Part shown: positions 16,280 through 28,069 of the stretch, piece by piece
How positions within the stretch are numbered: position 1 is the first letter of the stretch
Layout: every line of letters starts with the position of its first letter
Assembly (NCBI GenBank): GCA_022820995.1
Contig: JAJEEM010000058.1
Location: 62,001-126,000, forward strand
Origin: Gemmatimonadota bacterium
GTDB taxonomy: Bacteria; Gemmatimonadota; Gemmatimonadetes; Palauibacterales; Palauibacteraceae
Reading direction: 5' to 3'
DNA length: 64,000 nucleotides
Translations under genes and position numbers: made by a program
Notes under the pieces: model-generated
Database searches by the model: none
What the model saw: the letters and a program-made list of their open reading frames with translations, nothing else
Told to the model about the DNA's origin: nothing

Positions 16280-16672
16280 TCATGGAGTCCTGCTCAGCGT
16301 GCGGAGGTAGTCGGCGATGGCGTCCTCGCTCAGCGACTGGCGACCGCGACATTCGGAGGTCCACCCGAAGCCTCTCGCCGCCGAATACCCCCACAGCAGG
16401 CCCGGCGGTGCCAGAATGGCTGTCATCGCCCCGTCGGAGATAACGTCGGGGACGAGAAGATCGTCGGATTGGTAGGTCAGTACGCGAACGATGCCGGCAA
16501 CCATGAGACCCGCGCCGGCCGCATCGAGTATCGGGGCGACGGGTGAGGTGGTGCAGTCTCTCGCTGCGGGTCCGTCGGCGAGCCGGGGCTTCTCCAGCAG
16601 CGCCAGGGAGCAGCCGTTCACGGACAACCCGACGAGGAGCAACAGCAGCGGACGCGCCACGATACGGACCAT
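16280..16672 (-). CDS. Small lipoprotein, unknown function
   Basis: A 130-residue protein with lipoprotein signal MVRIVARPLLLLLVGLSVNGC and an excellent AAGGAGG site before ATG 16672. The mature part has a hydrophobic segment (IGAGLMVAGIVRVL-like region around 50-65) and a second one near GLLWGYSA, with scattered cysteines (RDC, SEC). No family is recognised. It is the first gene of a two-gene unit with the outer-membrane barrel protein. Confidence 0.75.
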   Translation of the reverse strand: MVRIVARPLLLLLVGLSVNGCSLALLEKPRLADGPAARDCTTSPVAPILDAAGAGLMVAGIVRVLTYQSDDLLVPDVISDGAMTAILAPPGLLWGYSAARGFGWTSECRGRQSLSEDAIADYLRTLSRTP

Positions 16673-16910
16673 CGGAACCTCCTTGAACCTGGGGGTGCTT
16701 CGAAAGGTCCCATCCGCCAATCGGTCGCACCATCCCCAAAACAGGGGACGGACCCCGATGCCGCCGCTCCGGTGCGTTCCGCGGGCTCGGCGCCGTTGAC
16801 CCCGCGCGGGACTGAACGGACATTCACATCCGCGTGTTATGAATGGTTGTGAAGGGACGGGCGGGGATGTGTTTCATCGCGATGGACCCATTCGGAAGGA
16901 TGTACCTCTC

Positions 16911-18622
16911 ATGAACCGAACCGCACTCGCGCGCCGGCTGGCGGGCGGGGTGGTCCCGGGCCTGCTCCTCGCGTCGCTGTCCGGCCTCGCCTCACCGGCG
17001 TCCGCAGCCGCGCAGTACATGCCGAGCCAGACCCCGGTGCCTCCCCCGTTCTTCGCCCTCCAGAACGCGCGCATCGTGACCGGCACGGGCGCCGTGATCG
17101 ACAACGGCACCGTCGTCATCGCCAACGGCCTCATCGAAGCCGTCGGGGCCGACATCGACGTCCCGGGCGAAGCCTGGCTGATCGATGCCAGCGGCCTCAC
17201 CGTCTATCCCGGCCTCTTCGACGGCCTCTCGCAGGTGGGGCTGGAGGGCGGGGGCGGCATTGCGCCCGGAGCCGGCGGCGGCGACAACCCCTTCCTCGCC
17301 CTCGCGCAGCAGGCGAACCAGCCGCGCACCGTGGGGCCGGAGGATCGCCCCGCCACGAACTCCTGGTTCAACGCCGCGGACATGCTGGACGCCGATTCCG
17401 ACGCGATCGAGACCTGGCGCAGCGGCGGGTTCACGAACGCGCTCGTGGCGCCCGATGACGGGATCGTGACGGGGCAGGGCGTCGTGGTGAACCTCGCGGG
17501 CGACGAGCAGGAGATGGTCGTGAAGTCGCCCGCCGCGCTCCGCGTGACGATGAGCGGCGCCGGCGGATTCCGGAGTTATCCCGGCTCTTTGATGGGCGTG
17601 ATTGCGTACATCCGGCAGCTCTATCTCGACGCGGACCACGCCGCGCAGTACGAGGCGCGCTACGCGGCGAATCCCGGCGGTCAGCCGAGGCCGACGTACG
17701 ACCGCGCGCTGGGCCCGGTGCAGGATGCGATCGCGGGCGGCTGGCCCACGGTGATGCCGGCGAACGAGGTGCGGCAGATCCGGCGGGCGATCAAGCTCGG
17801 GCGCGACACCGGCGCGCGGCCGGTCCTCCAGGGCGCGCACGAGGCGTACGGGCTGGCCGACGAGATCGCGGCCGCGGGCGTCCCGGTGCTCGTCAACGTG
17901 GACTGGCCCGAGGGGAACCGGGACGCGGATCCGGAGGCCGAGGAGTCGCTTTCGTCGCTGAAGCGCCGCGCCTACGCGCCGACGACCCCCGCCCGGCTCG
18001 AGGAAGCCGGGGCCGAGTGGGCCTTCTACAGCGGCTCGGCGAACAGCCCCCGCGCCGTGATGGAAAAGGTGCGGACGGCGATCGAGAACGGGCTCTCCGA
18101 GGAAGCGGCGCTGGAGGCGCTCACGGCCGCGCCCGCCCGCATCTACGGCGTCGACGCGCTGCTCGGCTCCGTCGAGGTGGGGAAGATCGCGAACCTCGTC
18201 GTCACGGACGGCCCGCTGTTCGATGAGGACACCGACATTCGGATGGTGTTCGTCGACGGCCACAGGTTCGAGGAGGAAGCGCCCGAGCCGCGGCCGACGG
18301 AGCCCCCGGCGGTCGACATGAACGGCACCTGGCTCCTCTCCCTGAACAACGACTCGCAGGAGGCGACGGCCGAACTCGAGGTTTCGGAGGACGGCACCGT
18401 CTCAGGCGTGATCCAGGGCGAGCGCGGCGAGCAGCAGATCACGGACGGCTGGGTGAGCGGCAACGAGTTCAGCATCACCGCCTCGGCCACGATGGGACCC
18501 GGCATGGAAGTCGAGATCGTCTACACCGGCACGGTCGAGGGCGATGCGATCGAGGGGAACGCTTCCTTCGGAGGCATGCGGAACATGGATTTCACGGGCA
18601 CGAGGCCCGGAGGAGGTGTCCG

Positions 18623-18626
<4 letters not shown>
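16911..18626 (+). CDS. Amidohydrolase-family protein lacking the HxH metal site, with C-terminal extra domain
   Basis: A 571-residue exported protein (signal LARRLAGGVVPGLLLASLSGLASPASAAAQ). The composite beta-sandwich/TIM-barrel pattern of imidazolonepropionase-like amidohydrolases is clear: NARIVTGTGAVIDNGTVVIANGLI, TVYPGLFDGLSQVGL and LGSVEVGKIANLVVTDGPLFD. Where active members have DxHxH, this protein has FDGLSQ, so the usual metal site is absent. Residues about 480-571 form an added beta-rich domain (DMNGTWLLSLNNDSQEAT, VSGVIQGERG) resembling a lipocalin-like fold. First of three genes overlapping by ATGA, so it may be a structural partner of the active middle protein. Confidence 0.88.
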
Positions 18627-20031
<1,405 letters not shown>

Positions 20032-20035
<4 letters not shown>

Positions 20036-21441
20036 CGCGCGGATCCGGGAACGTCCTCGGGAACACCATGAACCACAGGATCGGCACCATGCTGAAGTCG
20101 ATAGTCGCGACCGCGGCGGTCCTCGGGATCGTCGCACTTGCCACGCCCGCTCACGCCGCCGCACAGGATGGCGGGACGTTCGCCGTGCAGGGGGCCACGA
20201 TCCACACGGTGGCCGATGGCGTGATCGAGGGCGGGACGATCGTGATCAGGGACGGCCGCATCATCGCGGTCGGAAGCGATGTCGATATCCCGGCGGACGC
20301 CGAGATCATCGACGGAGAAGGCAAGCACGTCTTTCCCGGCATGATCGACTCCTTCAGCTCGCTCGGGCTCACGGAGATCGGGGCCGTCGCGGTGACGAAC
20401 GACGCGAGCGAACTGGGGCGCTGGAACCCCCATCTCAACGCGCATACCGCGATCCACCCCGCGAGCGAGCACATTCCGGTCGCGCGCGCGAACGGCATCA
20501 CGCACACGATGGTGGCGCCCGGCGGCGGCGGCCGCGGCTTCGGCGGCGGAGGCTCCGGCATCCAGGGCCAGGCCACGCTCATCCATCTCGATGGCTGGAC
20601 GGTGGAGGAGATGGAGATCGAGAAGACCGCGGCGATGGTCCTCGGCTGGCCCACGCTCTCGACGGGTTTTCGCGCTTTCGCCGGCTTCGGCCCTCCGTCG
20701 GGCGGCCGTTCCTTCCGCCAGGCGCAGGAGCGCTTCGACGAGCAGGTGGCGGAGATCGACGAATGGTTCGTCGCCGCGCAGCATTATCGGCAAGCGGTGG
20801 CGTCCGGCTCGGACCGCGTGCCGCGCAACATCCAGCTCGAGCACCTTTCGCGCGTCCTCGACCGGGGAATGAAGGTCATCGTGCGGGCGAACGGCTGGCG
20901 CGAGATCGAGTCCGCGATCGAGTTCGCGGAGAAGTGGAACCTGGACCTCGTCATCGCGGGCGGAAACGGCGCGCGCGAGATCGCGGGGACGCTGGCCGAG
21001 AAGAACATCCCCGTGATCCTGGGGCCGGTGCAGCGGGTGCCGCAGGGCGAGGACACCGCGTACGACGATCCGAACACGCTGCCCGGCGTACTGCACGACG
21101 CGGGCGTCGAGATCGCGTTCGCGACCTTCAATTCGTCCGATTCGCGGACGCTCCCCTACGAAGCCGCGAACTCCGTGTCGTGGGGGCTCGCGAAAGAGGC
21201 GGCGCTGGAGGCGGTGACGCTGGCCCCGGCGCGCGTTCTGGGCGTGGACGACCGGCTGGGGTCGCTGGAGGTCGGGAAGGTGGGGAACCTGATCGTGACC
21301 GACGGGGACCCGCTCGAGATCACGACCCAGATCGAGTGGGTGTTCATCAAGGGCGTGCCGTCCGACCTGGACAACAAGCACCGCAGCCTGTGGGAGAAGT
21401 ACAACAACCGCCCCGCGCGACGGGTGACGACGACGACCTGA
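20032..21441 (+). CDS. Amidohydrolase-family protein lacking the HxH metal site
   Basis: A 469-residue protein starting at ATG 20032, overlapping the previous stop, with GGAGGTGGAC upstream. The signal region is LKSIVATAAVLGIVALATPAHAAAQ. The family frame is plain (VQGATIHTVADGVIEGGTIVIRDGRII, LGSLEVGKVGNLIVTDGDPLEI), but the metal motif is replaced by FPGMIDSFSSLGL. The position that normally supplies a His on a later strand reads VIVRANGWREIE. A Gly-rich loop (APGGGGRGFGGGGSG) marks this subfamily. Likely a non-catalytic or differently acting paralogue working with the middle enzyme. Confidence 0.9.
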
Positions 21442-21454
21442 CACACGGAGTCGG

Positions 21455-21477
21455 GCCGCGGGCGTTCGACCCGCGGC
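21455..21477. terminator. GC-rich hairpin between convergent genes
   Basis: GCCGCGGG (21455-21462) pairs perfectly with CCCGCGGC (21470-21477) around a 7-base loop. It lies between the amidohydrolase stop (21441) and the RF-1-like stop (21480), so it could serve both directions. No T-run follows. Confidence 0.45.
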
Positions 21478-21479
21478 GG

Positions 21480-21830
21480 CTATTCGTCGGACCCGGGACG
21501 GCGCCGCTGCCTCTTCGTGAGGGAGCGGCGCCGCTTCTTTTCGAGCCGTGCTTCCCGGGAGGTCCGGGTGGGCTTCGTCGGGCGGCGGGGCCGCGGCTTG
21601 TGCTCCCGCTCCCTGAGCGCCGTCCGGAGCCGGTCCAGCGCGCGGGCGCGGTTGCGGTGCTGGCTGCGGGATTCGCGCGCGGTCACGACGATGCCGGTGG
21701 GACGGTGCGTGAGCCGGACGGCCGACTCGGTCTTGTTCTGGTGCTGGCCGCCAGGACCGCCGGCCCGGAACGTCTCGACGGCGCACTCGGCGAGCAGTTC
21801 TTCGTCGCTGCGTGACTCCGCGGCACTCAC
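21480..21830 (-). CDS. RF-1-domain peptidyl-tRNA hydrolase-like protein (ArfB/YaeJ type)
   Basis: About 116 residues from GTG 21830, chosen because GGAGGAAGCC lies directly in front; an ATG at 21914 would add an unlike leader. The catalytic GGQ is in [20 protein letters not shown] (GGQ 27-29), followed by [28 protein letters not shown]. The C-terminus is a Lys/Arg-rich tail ([23 protein letters not shown]), as in ArfB/ICT1-type proteins that enter stalled ribosomes. The likely role is ribosome rescue or peptidyl-tRNA hydrolysis. It is shorter at the N-terminus than classic ArfB. Confidence 0.83.
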   Translation of the reverse strand: MSAAESRSDEELLAECAVETFRAGGPGGQHQNKTESAVRLTHRPTGIVVTARESRSQHRNRARALDRLRTALREREHKPRPRRPTKPTRTSREARLEKKRRRSLTKRQRRRPGSDE

Positions 21831-21915
21831 GGCTTCCTCCCGTCGGATCGCCGGCCGGTTTTCCGCCGGCCGGTCCGCCGACACGAAAACCGTTCGATCA
21901 GCGTAACTTGTCCAC

Positions 21916-22506
21916 ATGAACGAGTCGACGCACAACATCGAGACGGCGGACCCCGGGAACCCGGCGGCTCTCGCAGACGCGGCGGCCCCGGGGGACACGG
22001 CGGCCGACGCCATCGCCGATGGCGTCCGTCACCGTCTGGACCCGCGGTCGATCCCGCTGCAGCGGGTGGTCGGCCGCATCGTCACGGCGTGCGTCTCCCT
22101 CCCGCTGGCGGCGGGCATCGGCATCGCGTGGACCGCGGGCGAACCGCCCCCGGTGGTCGTGGCGGCGCTCGTGAGCGTCTGGGCGGTCATCACGGGCGTT
22201 CTCGGCTGGTGGCTGCACCGCTGGGCCGCCCTCCATCACCGCTACGCCTCGTACACGGTCAACGCGGAGGACATCGAGATCCGGAGCGGCGTCGTGTGGC
22301 GGAAGGCGATCAGCGTGCCGCGTTCCCGCGTCCAGCACACCGACGTGTCGCAGGGGCCGCTCGAGCGTCGCTACGGCCTCGGCACGCTGGGCATCTACAC
22401 CGCCGGAACCGACTACGCCAAGGTCTCCCTCGACGGACTCGAGCACGAAACGGCGCTCCGCATCCGCGATCACCTCCTGCCGCCCGCGGGCGCCGATGCC
22501 GTCTGA
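21916..22506 (+). CDS. bPH2 (PH-like) domain membrane protein, YdbS-like
   Basis: A 196-residue protein. Residues about 50-108 contain two transmembrane helices ([40 protein letters not shown]). The following part ([53 protein letters not shown], read as successive strands) is a bPH2 domain. The downstream gene overlaps by 11 bases and is the larger YdbT-like partner, so these form the common YdbS-YdbT pair. Some paralogues take part in phospholipid or stress functions; the role is unproven. Confidence 0.85.
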   Translation: MNESTHNIETADPGNPAALADAAAPGDTAADAIADGVRHRLDPRSIPLQRVVGRIVTACVSLPLAAGIGIAWTAGEPPPVVVAALVSVWAVITGVLGWWLHRWAALHHRYASYTVNAEDIEIRSGVVWRKAISVPRSRVQHTDVSQGPLERRYGLGTLGIYTAGTDYAKVSLDGLEHETALRIRDHLLPPAGADAV

Positions 22507-24100
22507 GCCGGCGACCTCCTCACGGGCGATCGAGCACCGGCTCCATCCGCTTTCCATCGGCTTCTCGCTCGGAAGCCAGCTCCGGCGGGCGATCTTCCCC
22601 CTGATCCTCGGGGGCGCGTCGGCCAACTTTCTCGGCGTCGTGGAGATGCGTTCCGTCCTCCTCATCGGACTCATCCCGTTCGTCGTCGGGTCCGTCGTTC
22701 GCTACCTGACGTTCCGGTACCGGTACGAGGAGGCGGAACTCGTGATCCGGAGCGGACTCCTGTTTCGGCGCGAGCGGCACGTCCCCTACGCCCGGATCCA
22801 GAATCTCGACGCGGTGCAGGGCGTCTTCCATCGCATGCTCGGCGTCGTGGAGGTCAAGCTCCAGACGGGTGGGGGACAGGAACCCGAGGCGACGCTGACC
22901 GTCCTCCCGCTGCCGGCCCTGGAGGCGTTGCGGCAGCGCGTCCGCGAGGGGAAGCGGGAGGCGGCCGATGGGACCGTTGCCGGGGACCCGACGGCTGCCG
23001 AGGAGGGGGCGACGGCCATCCCCGCCGAGCCGGCGGCGGACCCCGTTCTGGCCGATCCGGCGGAGGGCCGCACGCTGCTGCATCTTCCCGCGCGGGAACT
23101 CCTGCTCCACGGCCTGCTGCAGAACCGCGGCATGGTGCTGATCGCGGCCGCCTTCGGCCTCGCGTGGGAGTTCGGGCTCTTCGAGCGGGCCTCCAACTGG
23201 ATCGCCGGGGAGCAGTCGTGGATCGGGCCCGCGGTCGAGGGCGCGGCTGCGGACGTGGTGGCGGCCGGCATTCTGGTGACCGTGGTCGCCATTACGGCCC
23301 TCGTCGTCGCCTTCGTGATCTTCGCGCGGGTGCTTTCCGTTGTCTGGACGCTCGTTCGCCTCCACGACTACCGCGTCGTGCGGTCCGAGGAGGGGCTGCG
23401 CGCGACATTCGGCATGCTGACGCAGGTCGCCGCCACCATCCCGCTGCGGCGCGTCCAGACGGTGACGATCCACGAGGGACCGCTCCAGCGCTGGGCGGGC
23501 CGGGTCGCGGTGGGCGTCCAGACCGCCGGAGGAAGCCAGGCCGGGCAGCCGGGGAACGCGGATCCCCACCGGCACCAACTCGCCCCGATCCTGCGGCGGG
23601 ACCGTCTGCGCGAGTTCCTCAGGGAGGTGATTCCCGAACTGGACGCCCCCGAGGTCGGCTGGGAGCCCGTGTCTCCGCTCGCCTTCCGGCGCGTGGTGCG
23701 GGGAACCTGCTTCCTCGCCACGCTCGCGTCGGTTCCGCTCTACTTCACCCTCGGCGCCTGGGGCGTGGCCTTCCACGCCGCCTTCCTGGCCTGGGCCGTG
23801 TTTTACGCGCGGCGGTACGTCGGGTGCCTCGGGTGGGCGCTGAAGGACGACATGGTCTGGTTCCGGAGCGGCTGGCTGTGGCGCCGCACGACGATCGCCC
23901 GCTACACCCGCATCCAGGTCGTGGCGCTCCGAACGACGCCGATCGACCGCTGGCGCGGTATGGCCCGGCTCCGGGTGGACACGGCGGGCGCCGGAGCGGC
24001 CGCCCACAAGGTGGACATCCCCTACCTGCCCCTCGACACGGCCCGGCGACTGAGGACGCACCTCGCCGCCGAAGCCGCCCGCACCGCCTTCCGCTGGTAG
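22496..24100 (+). CDS. Multi-bPH2-domain membrane protein, YdbT-like
   Basis: A 534-residue protein with three copies of the TM-pair plus bPH2 unit. Copy one contains RYEEAELVIRSGLLFRRERHVPYARIQNLD, copy two VRSEEGLRATFGMLTQ with IPLRRVQTVTIHEG, and copy three DMVWFRSGWLWRRTTIARYTRIQVVA. Hydrophobic helix pairs lie near 25-75, 205-275 and 395-440. It starts inside the end of the YdbS-like gene, so co-translation is likely. The convergent TPR-TlpA gene ends 18 bases away. Confidence 0.87.
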   Translation: MPSEPATSSRAIEHRLHPLSIGFSLGSQLRRAIFPLILGGASANFLGVVEMRSVLLIGLIPFVVGSVVRYLTFRYRYEEAELVIRSGLLFRRERHVPYARIQNLDAVQGVFHRMLGVVEVKLQTGGGQEPEATLTVLPLPALEALRQRVREGKREAADGTVAGDPTAAEEGATAIPAEPAADPVLADPAEGRTLLHLPARELLLHGLLQNRGMVLIAAAFGLAWEFGLFERASNWIAGEQSWIGPAVEGAAADVVAAGILVTVVAITALVVAFVIFARVLSVVWTLVRLHDYRVVRSEEGLRATFGMLTQVAATIPLRRVQTVTIHEGPLQRWAGRVAVGVQTAGGSQAGQPGNADPHRHQLAPILRRDRLREFLREVIPELDAPEVGWEPVSPLAFRRVVRGTCFLATLASVPLYFTLGAWGVAFHAAFLAWAVFYARRYVGCLGWALKDDMVWFRSGWLWRRTTIARYTRIQVVALRTTPIDRWRGMARLRVDTAGAGAAAHKVDIPYLPLDTARRLRTHLAAEAARTAFRW

Positions 24101-24117
24101 AGGAGCCGCCGCCGGGG

Positions 24118-26361
24118 TCAGGGGCTCGCGGTCTCCTCGCGGAGGGCCTCCACGCGCCAGGAGAACTCCTCGTCGAGCTTCGTCGCGGTGCCGATCTTCA
24201 CGAACTGGATGTAGCCCTCCCGGTCCACGAACCAGGTCGTCGGCCAGGCGCCCACGCCCGCGCGCGTCACGTAGTCGTCGTCCACGAGCACGGTGAAGTC
24301 GAAGTCGTTCTTCGCCAGGTAGTCCTCGATCACCTCGTTCGTGCGGTCGTTGCTGATCGAGAGGACCGCAACCTCGGCGTCGTCCCGGTAGCGTTCGTCG
24401 AACTTCTGGTATTCGGGCATCTCGACGACGCACGGACCGCACCACGTCCCCCAGAAGTGGAGCACGGCGATCTTCCCTTCGAGTTCCGCCGAGTCGACCA
24501 ACTCGCCGTCCAGCCTGGCGAGAACGAACGGTTCGTACGTCCCCGCGGCCTCCACTCGCGACTCGAGGATGCGGTCGCGCCGCCGGATCCGGTCCCGCTC
24601 ATCGAGCGTCGCGAGGTACTCCTCGATCCCCGCGCGGCTCCCGTTCCGGCTCTCATAGAGTGCTTCGAGCGCCGCCTCGTTGGGGTTCTCGCCCCGGCTC
24701 GCTCCAAACCCCGCGATATAGGAGTCCTCGGCCCGGTCCAGCCACGTAACTGCGGTCTCCGTATCCCCTTCCTTCTCCGCCTCCGCGGCCAGCTCCTCGT
24801 ACACCTGCCCGACGTGATATCTCGCATCCCGGTTGCTCTCCGCGATCGCCAGCGCACGCTCCAGCGTGTGACGTCCGTCGTCCGTGTGGCCCGCCTTGAA
24901 GTAGGCCCAGCCGATCACGTCGTAGGTATCGCTCAGGAAGCTCCGCAGGAGCTGGTCGAACTCGCCCTCCGTATCGTAACGATCCCTCGATTCCATGAGG
25001 CGATCCAGCATGATGGGCATGCCTTCACGCACGATGTCTGCGGCTTCGAGCGCATAAGGCGTGTGGTCGATCATCGCGAGCGGAGCTTGCCCGAACGTGA
25101 TGTGGGGGTTGAGGCGCTCGTATTTGGCGGTGCCCCGTATGGCCTCGGCCAACTCCTCGGCGGGGATCGGATCCATCCCCTCGAGAGCCTGGTAGAGGTC
25201 GAGATAGACTCCGCCCGTGAAGCGGTCGCTGTAGAGCGGACGCTCCAGGTAGCGATAGGCGGCTTCCCGCATGGTTTCCAACTGGGCGCGATACTCCGGC
25301 GAGTCTTCGCCGTGCTTCTGGTAGATCTCGAACAACTCCCGGCCGACCCGTCGCGTCTCGTCCACGTAGACGAGCATCGCGTGATAACTGCCCGGGTCGC
25401 TCTCGACGATTCGGGCCTCCAGTTCGACGGCCCGCTCCTCGTCTTCCATCTGCCGGTACATGGAGGCGATGGTGTGCAGGCCTTCCAAAGTCTCGGGACT
25501 CGCCTCCCGATACGCCGCCATGCTCGCCTCAACCGCCGCCTGCCTCTCCTCGGCGGGAAGGAGTTCGGACGACCACAGCCCGCGCCAGTGCTGGCTCCGC
25601 ACGTCCCCCGACCCCGGCGCGAGTTCGAGGGCCGTCTCTATGAGCGTCGTCCACTCGTCCATGCGCCGGGCCTGATACTCCTCGTTGGCCAGGCTCGTGT
25701 ATCCTATGACATGGTTCGGAAACCGCTCAATGAGCTCCGCCAACGTCGCCCGGCTCGTATCCGCCCACGTCGGATCGTCCAGCGTATAGCGCGCCTGGGA
25801 CTCGATCAGGGCCTTCATTCGCAGGACCTCCGGCCAGGCGCGGGTTTCTTCGTCGAACGACGCGAGCAGCTCGCGCGACGCGTTGAAGTCCGCCTGTGCC
25901 AGCGCCCTCAGGTAGAGGAAGGCGAACTCCGGCTGCGGCGAAGCCTCCCACGCCTCCCGGACGGTTTCGACCGCGAGCTTGGCTTCCCCGTCGAGGAGGT
26001 GCGCGTAGGCCTTGGCGTAGATGCCCCACGGATTCCCCGGGTCGTCCGAGAGAATCGCATCGGCCTGCTCTCGGACCTCCTTCGACAGCCCCCAGCCCAC
26101 GAGCTGGTAGGCGTAGAGGCCTCGAAGTTCCGCGTCGTCCGGAGCGCGCTCGACCCACTCCTCGCCGAACAGCTTGCCGGCCTCGAAGGTGCGCAGCCGA
26201 GCGTGGTCCCGGAGTTCGGCCTTCGCCGCTTCGAGTTCCTCGGCGGTATGGTCGGACGGAGCGGCGCCGTCTCCACATGCCCCAAGCAGCGCACCCGTGA
26301 ACACGACCAGCGGAAGCAAGAGTCCGACCTTCGGGCCGGAACGGCGGGAACGCGTCGCCAT
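24118..26361 (-). CDS. TPR lipoprotein with C-terminal TlpA-type thioredoxin domain
   Basis: A 747-residue protein from ATG 26361 with GGAGG upstream. The lipoprotein signal ends LLGAC near residue 30. A long helical repeat region of TPR character runs from about 40 to 600 (for example YHVGQVYEELAAEAEKEGDTETAV). The end is a TlpA/ResA-like thioredoxin fold with AVLHFWGTWCGPCVVEMPEYQKF (redox cysteines 641 and 644) and the cis-proline region GAWPTTWFVDREG. It probably reduces disulfides on the periplasmic side of the membrane, with the TPR part choosing partners. Confidence 0.88.
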   Translation of the reverse strand: MATRSRRSGPKVGLLLPLVVFTGALLGACGDGAAPSDHTAEELEAAKAELRDHARLRTFEAGKLFGEEWVERAPDDAELRGLYAYQLVGWGLSKEVREQADAILSDDPGNPWGIYAKAYAHLLDGEAKLAVETVREAWEASPQPEFAFLYLRALAQADFNASRELLASFDEETRAWPEVLRMKALIESQARYTLDDPTWADTSRATLAELIERFPNHVIGYTSLANEEYQARRMDEWTTLIETALELAPGSGDVRSQHWRGLWSSELLPAEERQAAVEASMAAYREASPETLEGLHTIASMYRQMEDEERAVELEARIVESDPGSYHAMLVYVDETRRVGRELFEIYQKHGEDSPEYRAQLETMREAAYRYLERPLYSDRFTGGVYLDLYQALEGMDPIPAEELAEAIRGTAKYERLNPHITFGQAPLAMIDHTPYALEAADIVREGMPIMLDRLMESRDRYDTEGEFDQLLRSFLSDTYDVIGWAYFKAGHTDDGRHTLERALAIAESNRDARYHVGQVYEELAAEAEKEGDTETAVTWLDRAEDSYIAGFGASRGENPNEAALEALYESRNGSRAGIEEYLATLDERDRIRRRDRILESRVEAAGTYEPFVLARLDGELVDSAELEGKIAVLHFWGTWCGPCVVEMPEYQKFDERYRDDAEVAVLSISNDRTNEVIEDYLAKNDFDFTVLVDDDYVTRAGVGAWPTTWFVDREGYIQFVKIGTATKLDEEFSWRVEALREETASP

Positions 26362-26507
26362 CGCACACCTCCGGGGCATGGACGTCCTGGGTCTGACGTG
26401 GCCAGGGCTGACGTGGCCAGACCCCTCAAACTCTATCGACACCGAGACGAGTGAAAGGGTTTCCGCACGGTTGAGGTCACGTTGAGCCCCCGGCGGATAT
26501 CCGTCGT

Positions 26508-28067
26508 ATGTTCACCGAGATGAGCGACCCCCGACCCCACGACCCGGAATCCGTCCTGCGCGACGTCTTCGGTTACGACGAGTTCCGGCCGGGGCAGGCC
26601 CACATCATCGACTCGGTCCTGGCGGGGCGGGACTGCATAGGCGTTATGCCCACCGGGGCGGGGAAGTCGCTCACCTTCCAGATCCCGGCCCGCATCATGC
26701 CCGGGACCGTGCTCGTCCTCTCCCCGCTCATCAGCTTGATGAAGGACCAGGTCGACGCCCTCCGCGACGTCGGGTTCCGGGCCACGGCGATCAACTCGTC
26801 GCTCGCGGCGGACGAGCGCCAGCGCCGACTGCGGGGATTCGAGCGCGGGGACTATGAACTCGTCTACCTGGCGCCGGAAGCGCTGGGTCCGCACATGCGG
26901 GAACGCCTGCGTTACGCGCCGCTCTCCCTGATCGTCGTCGATGAGGCGCACTGCATTTCGCAGTGGGGACACGACTTCCGCCCTTCCTACCGGGCGCTTC
27001 AGGGACTGCGGGACGAGATTCGCGATCAACGCGCGGGAGGGAACGGACTGCCCGTCCTCGCGCTCACCGCGACCGCTACCCGCAGGGTCGCCGCCGACAT
27101 CGTTCGACAGTTGGGAATGAGGAAGCCCGAGGGATACAAGGGTTCCTTCTTTCGCTCGAACCTCCGCGTGATCTGCCGAAAGAAGGGAGAGGGGAATACG
27201 CGGGCCGAGATCCTGGGATTGATCCGCCGGCATCGCGGCGAGAGCGGGATCGTCTACTGTCTGTCGAGAAAATCCGTGGAACAGATGGCGGAGTTCCTCC
27301 GGCGCGAAGGCGTCGACGCGGTCCCGTACCACGCGGGACTCGACGACGACGCGCGGGCCGAGCACCAGGACGCGTTCGCCCGCGACGAGGTCGACGTGGT
27401 CGTGGCGACGATCGCCTTCGGGATGGGGATCGACAAATCCAACGTCCGCTTCGTCATCCACCGCGATATGCCGTCGGACATAGAGTCGTGGTACCAGGAG
27501 ATCGGCCGCGCGGGGCGCGACGGGCTTTCCAGCGACTGCGTCCTCTTCTACTCGTGGGCGGACGTGAAGGTGCGCGAGCGGTTCCTCGCCGAGATCGACG
27601 ATCCGACGGTGCGCGAGGCGAAGCGGCGGGCGGCCGTCGACCTCTTCCGGCTCGCCGACCGCGACGTGTGCCGCCACCGCGGGCTGCTCGCGTACTTCGG
27701 GGAGGATTTCGACGGGTGCGGCGAGTCGTGCGACGTGTGCACGGGAATCGGCGTGACGGATCTCGTGGACGTGCTCCCCGTGCTCAAGCGGAAGGCGCGC
27801 GCGGGGGGCTCCCGGAGGCGGACCGCGGCGGTCGAGGCCGACCGGTCGCCGTCGGACCCCACCTTCCAGCGTCTCCGCACCCTGCGGAAGCAACTGGCGG
27901 ACGAGCGTGGAGTCCCCGCCTACATCGTGTTCAGCGACCAGGTGCTGTGGGACCTGATCGACCTGCGCCCCGGCTCGCCCGAGGAGATGCTGCGCGTGCC
28001 CGGCATCGGCCCCGCCAAGCTCCAGCAGTACGGCGAAGTCTTCCTCGCCGCGCTGCAGGAGGGCTGA
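26508..28067 (+). CDS. recQ: ATP-dependent DNA helicase RecQ
   Basis: A 519-residue protein. Helicase motifs are in order: [29 protein letters not shown] (Q-motif and Walker A), [19 protein letters not shown] (DEAH plus RecQ aromatic loop), [44 protein letters not shown] and [11 protein letters not shown]. The zinc cluster ([24 protein letters not shown], written here as its cysteine pattern) and a C-terminal HRDC-like domain ([16 protein letters not shown]) complete the family. It is somewhat shorter than E. coli RecQ. It unwinds recombination and repair intermediates. ATG 26508 or 26520 may start it. Confidence 0.95.
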   Translation: MFTEMSDPRPHDPESVLRDVFGYDEFRPGQAHIIDSVLAGRDCIGVMPTGAGKSLTFQIPARIMPGTVLVLSPLISLMKDQVDALRDVGFRATAINSSLAADERQRRLRGFERGDYELVYLAPEALGPHMRERLRYAPLSLIVVDEAHCISQWGHDFRPSYRALQGLRDEIRDQRAGGNGLPVLALTATATRRVAADIVRQLGMRKPEGYKGSFFRSNLRVICRKKGEGNTRAEILGLIRRHRGESGIVYCLSRKSVEQMAEFLRREGVDAVPYHAGLDDDARAEHQDAFARDEVDVVVATIAFGMGIDKSNVRFVIHRDMPSDIESWYQEIGRAGRDGLSSDCVLFYSWADVKVRERFLAEIDDPTVREAKRRAAVDLFRLADRDVCRHRGLLAYFGEDFDGCGESCDVCTGIGVTDLVDVLPVLKRKARAGGSRRRTAAVEADRSPSDPTFQRLRTLRKQLADERGVPAYIVFSDQVLWDLIDLRPGSPEEMLRVPGIGPAKLQQYGEVFLAALQEG

Positions 28068-28069
28068 AC

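Noticed and set aside
16280-16672. Frame of 16839-16910 as an N-terminal extension of the first amidohydrolase
   Set aside because: The added residues (MNGCEGTGGDVFH) are not signal-like, and the signal peptide begins cleanly at MNRTALARR.
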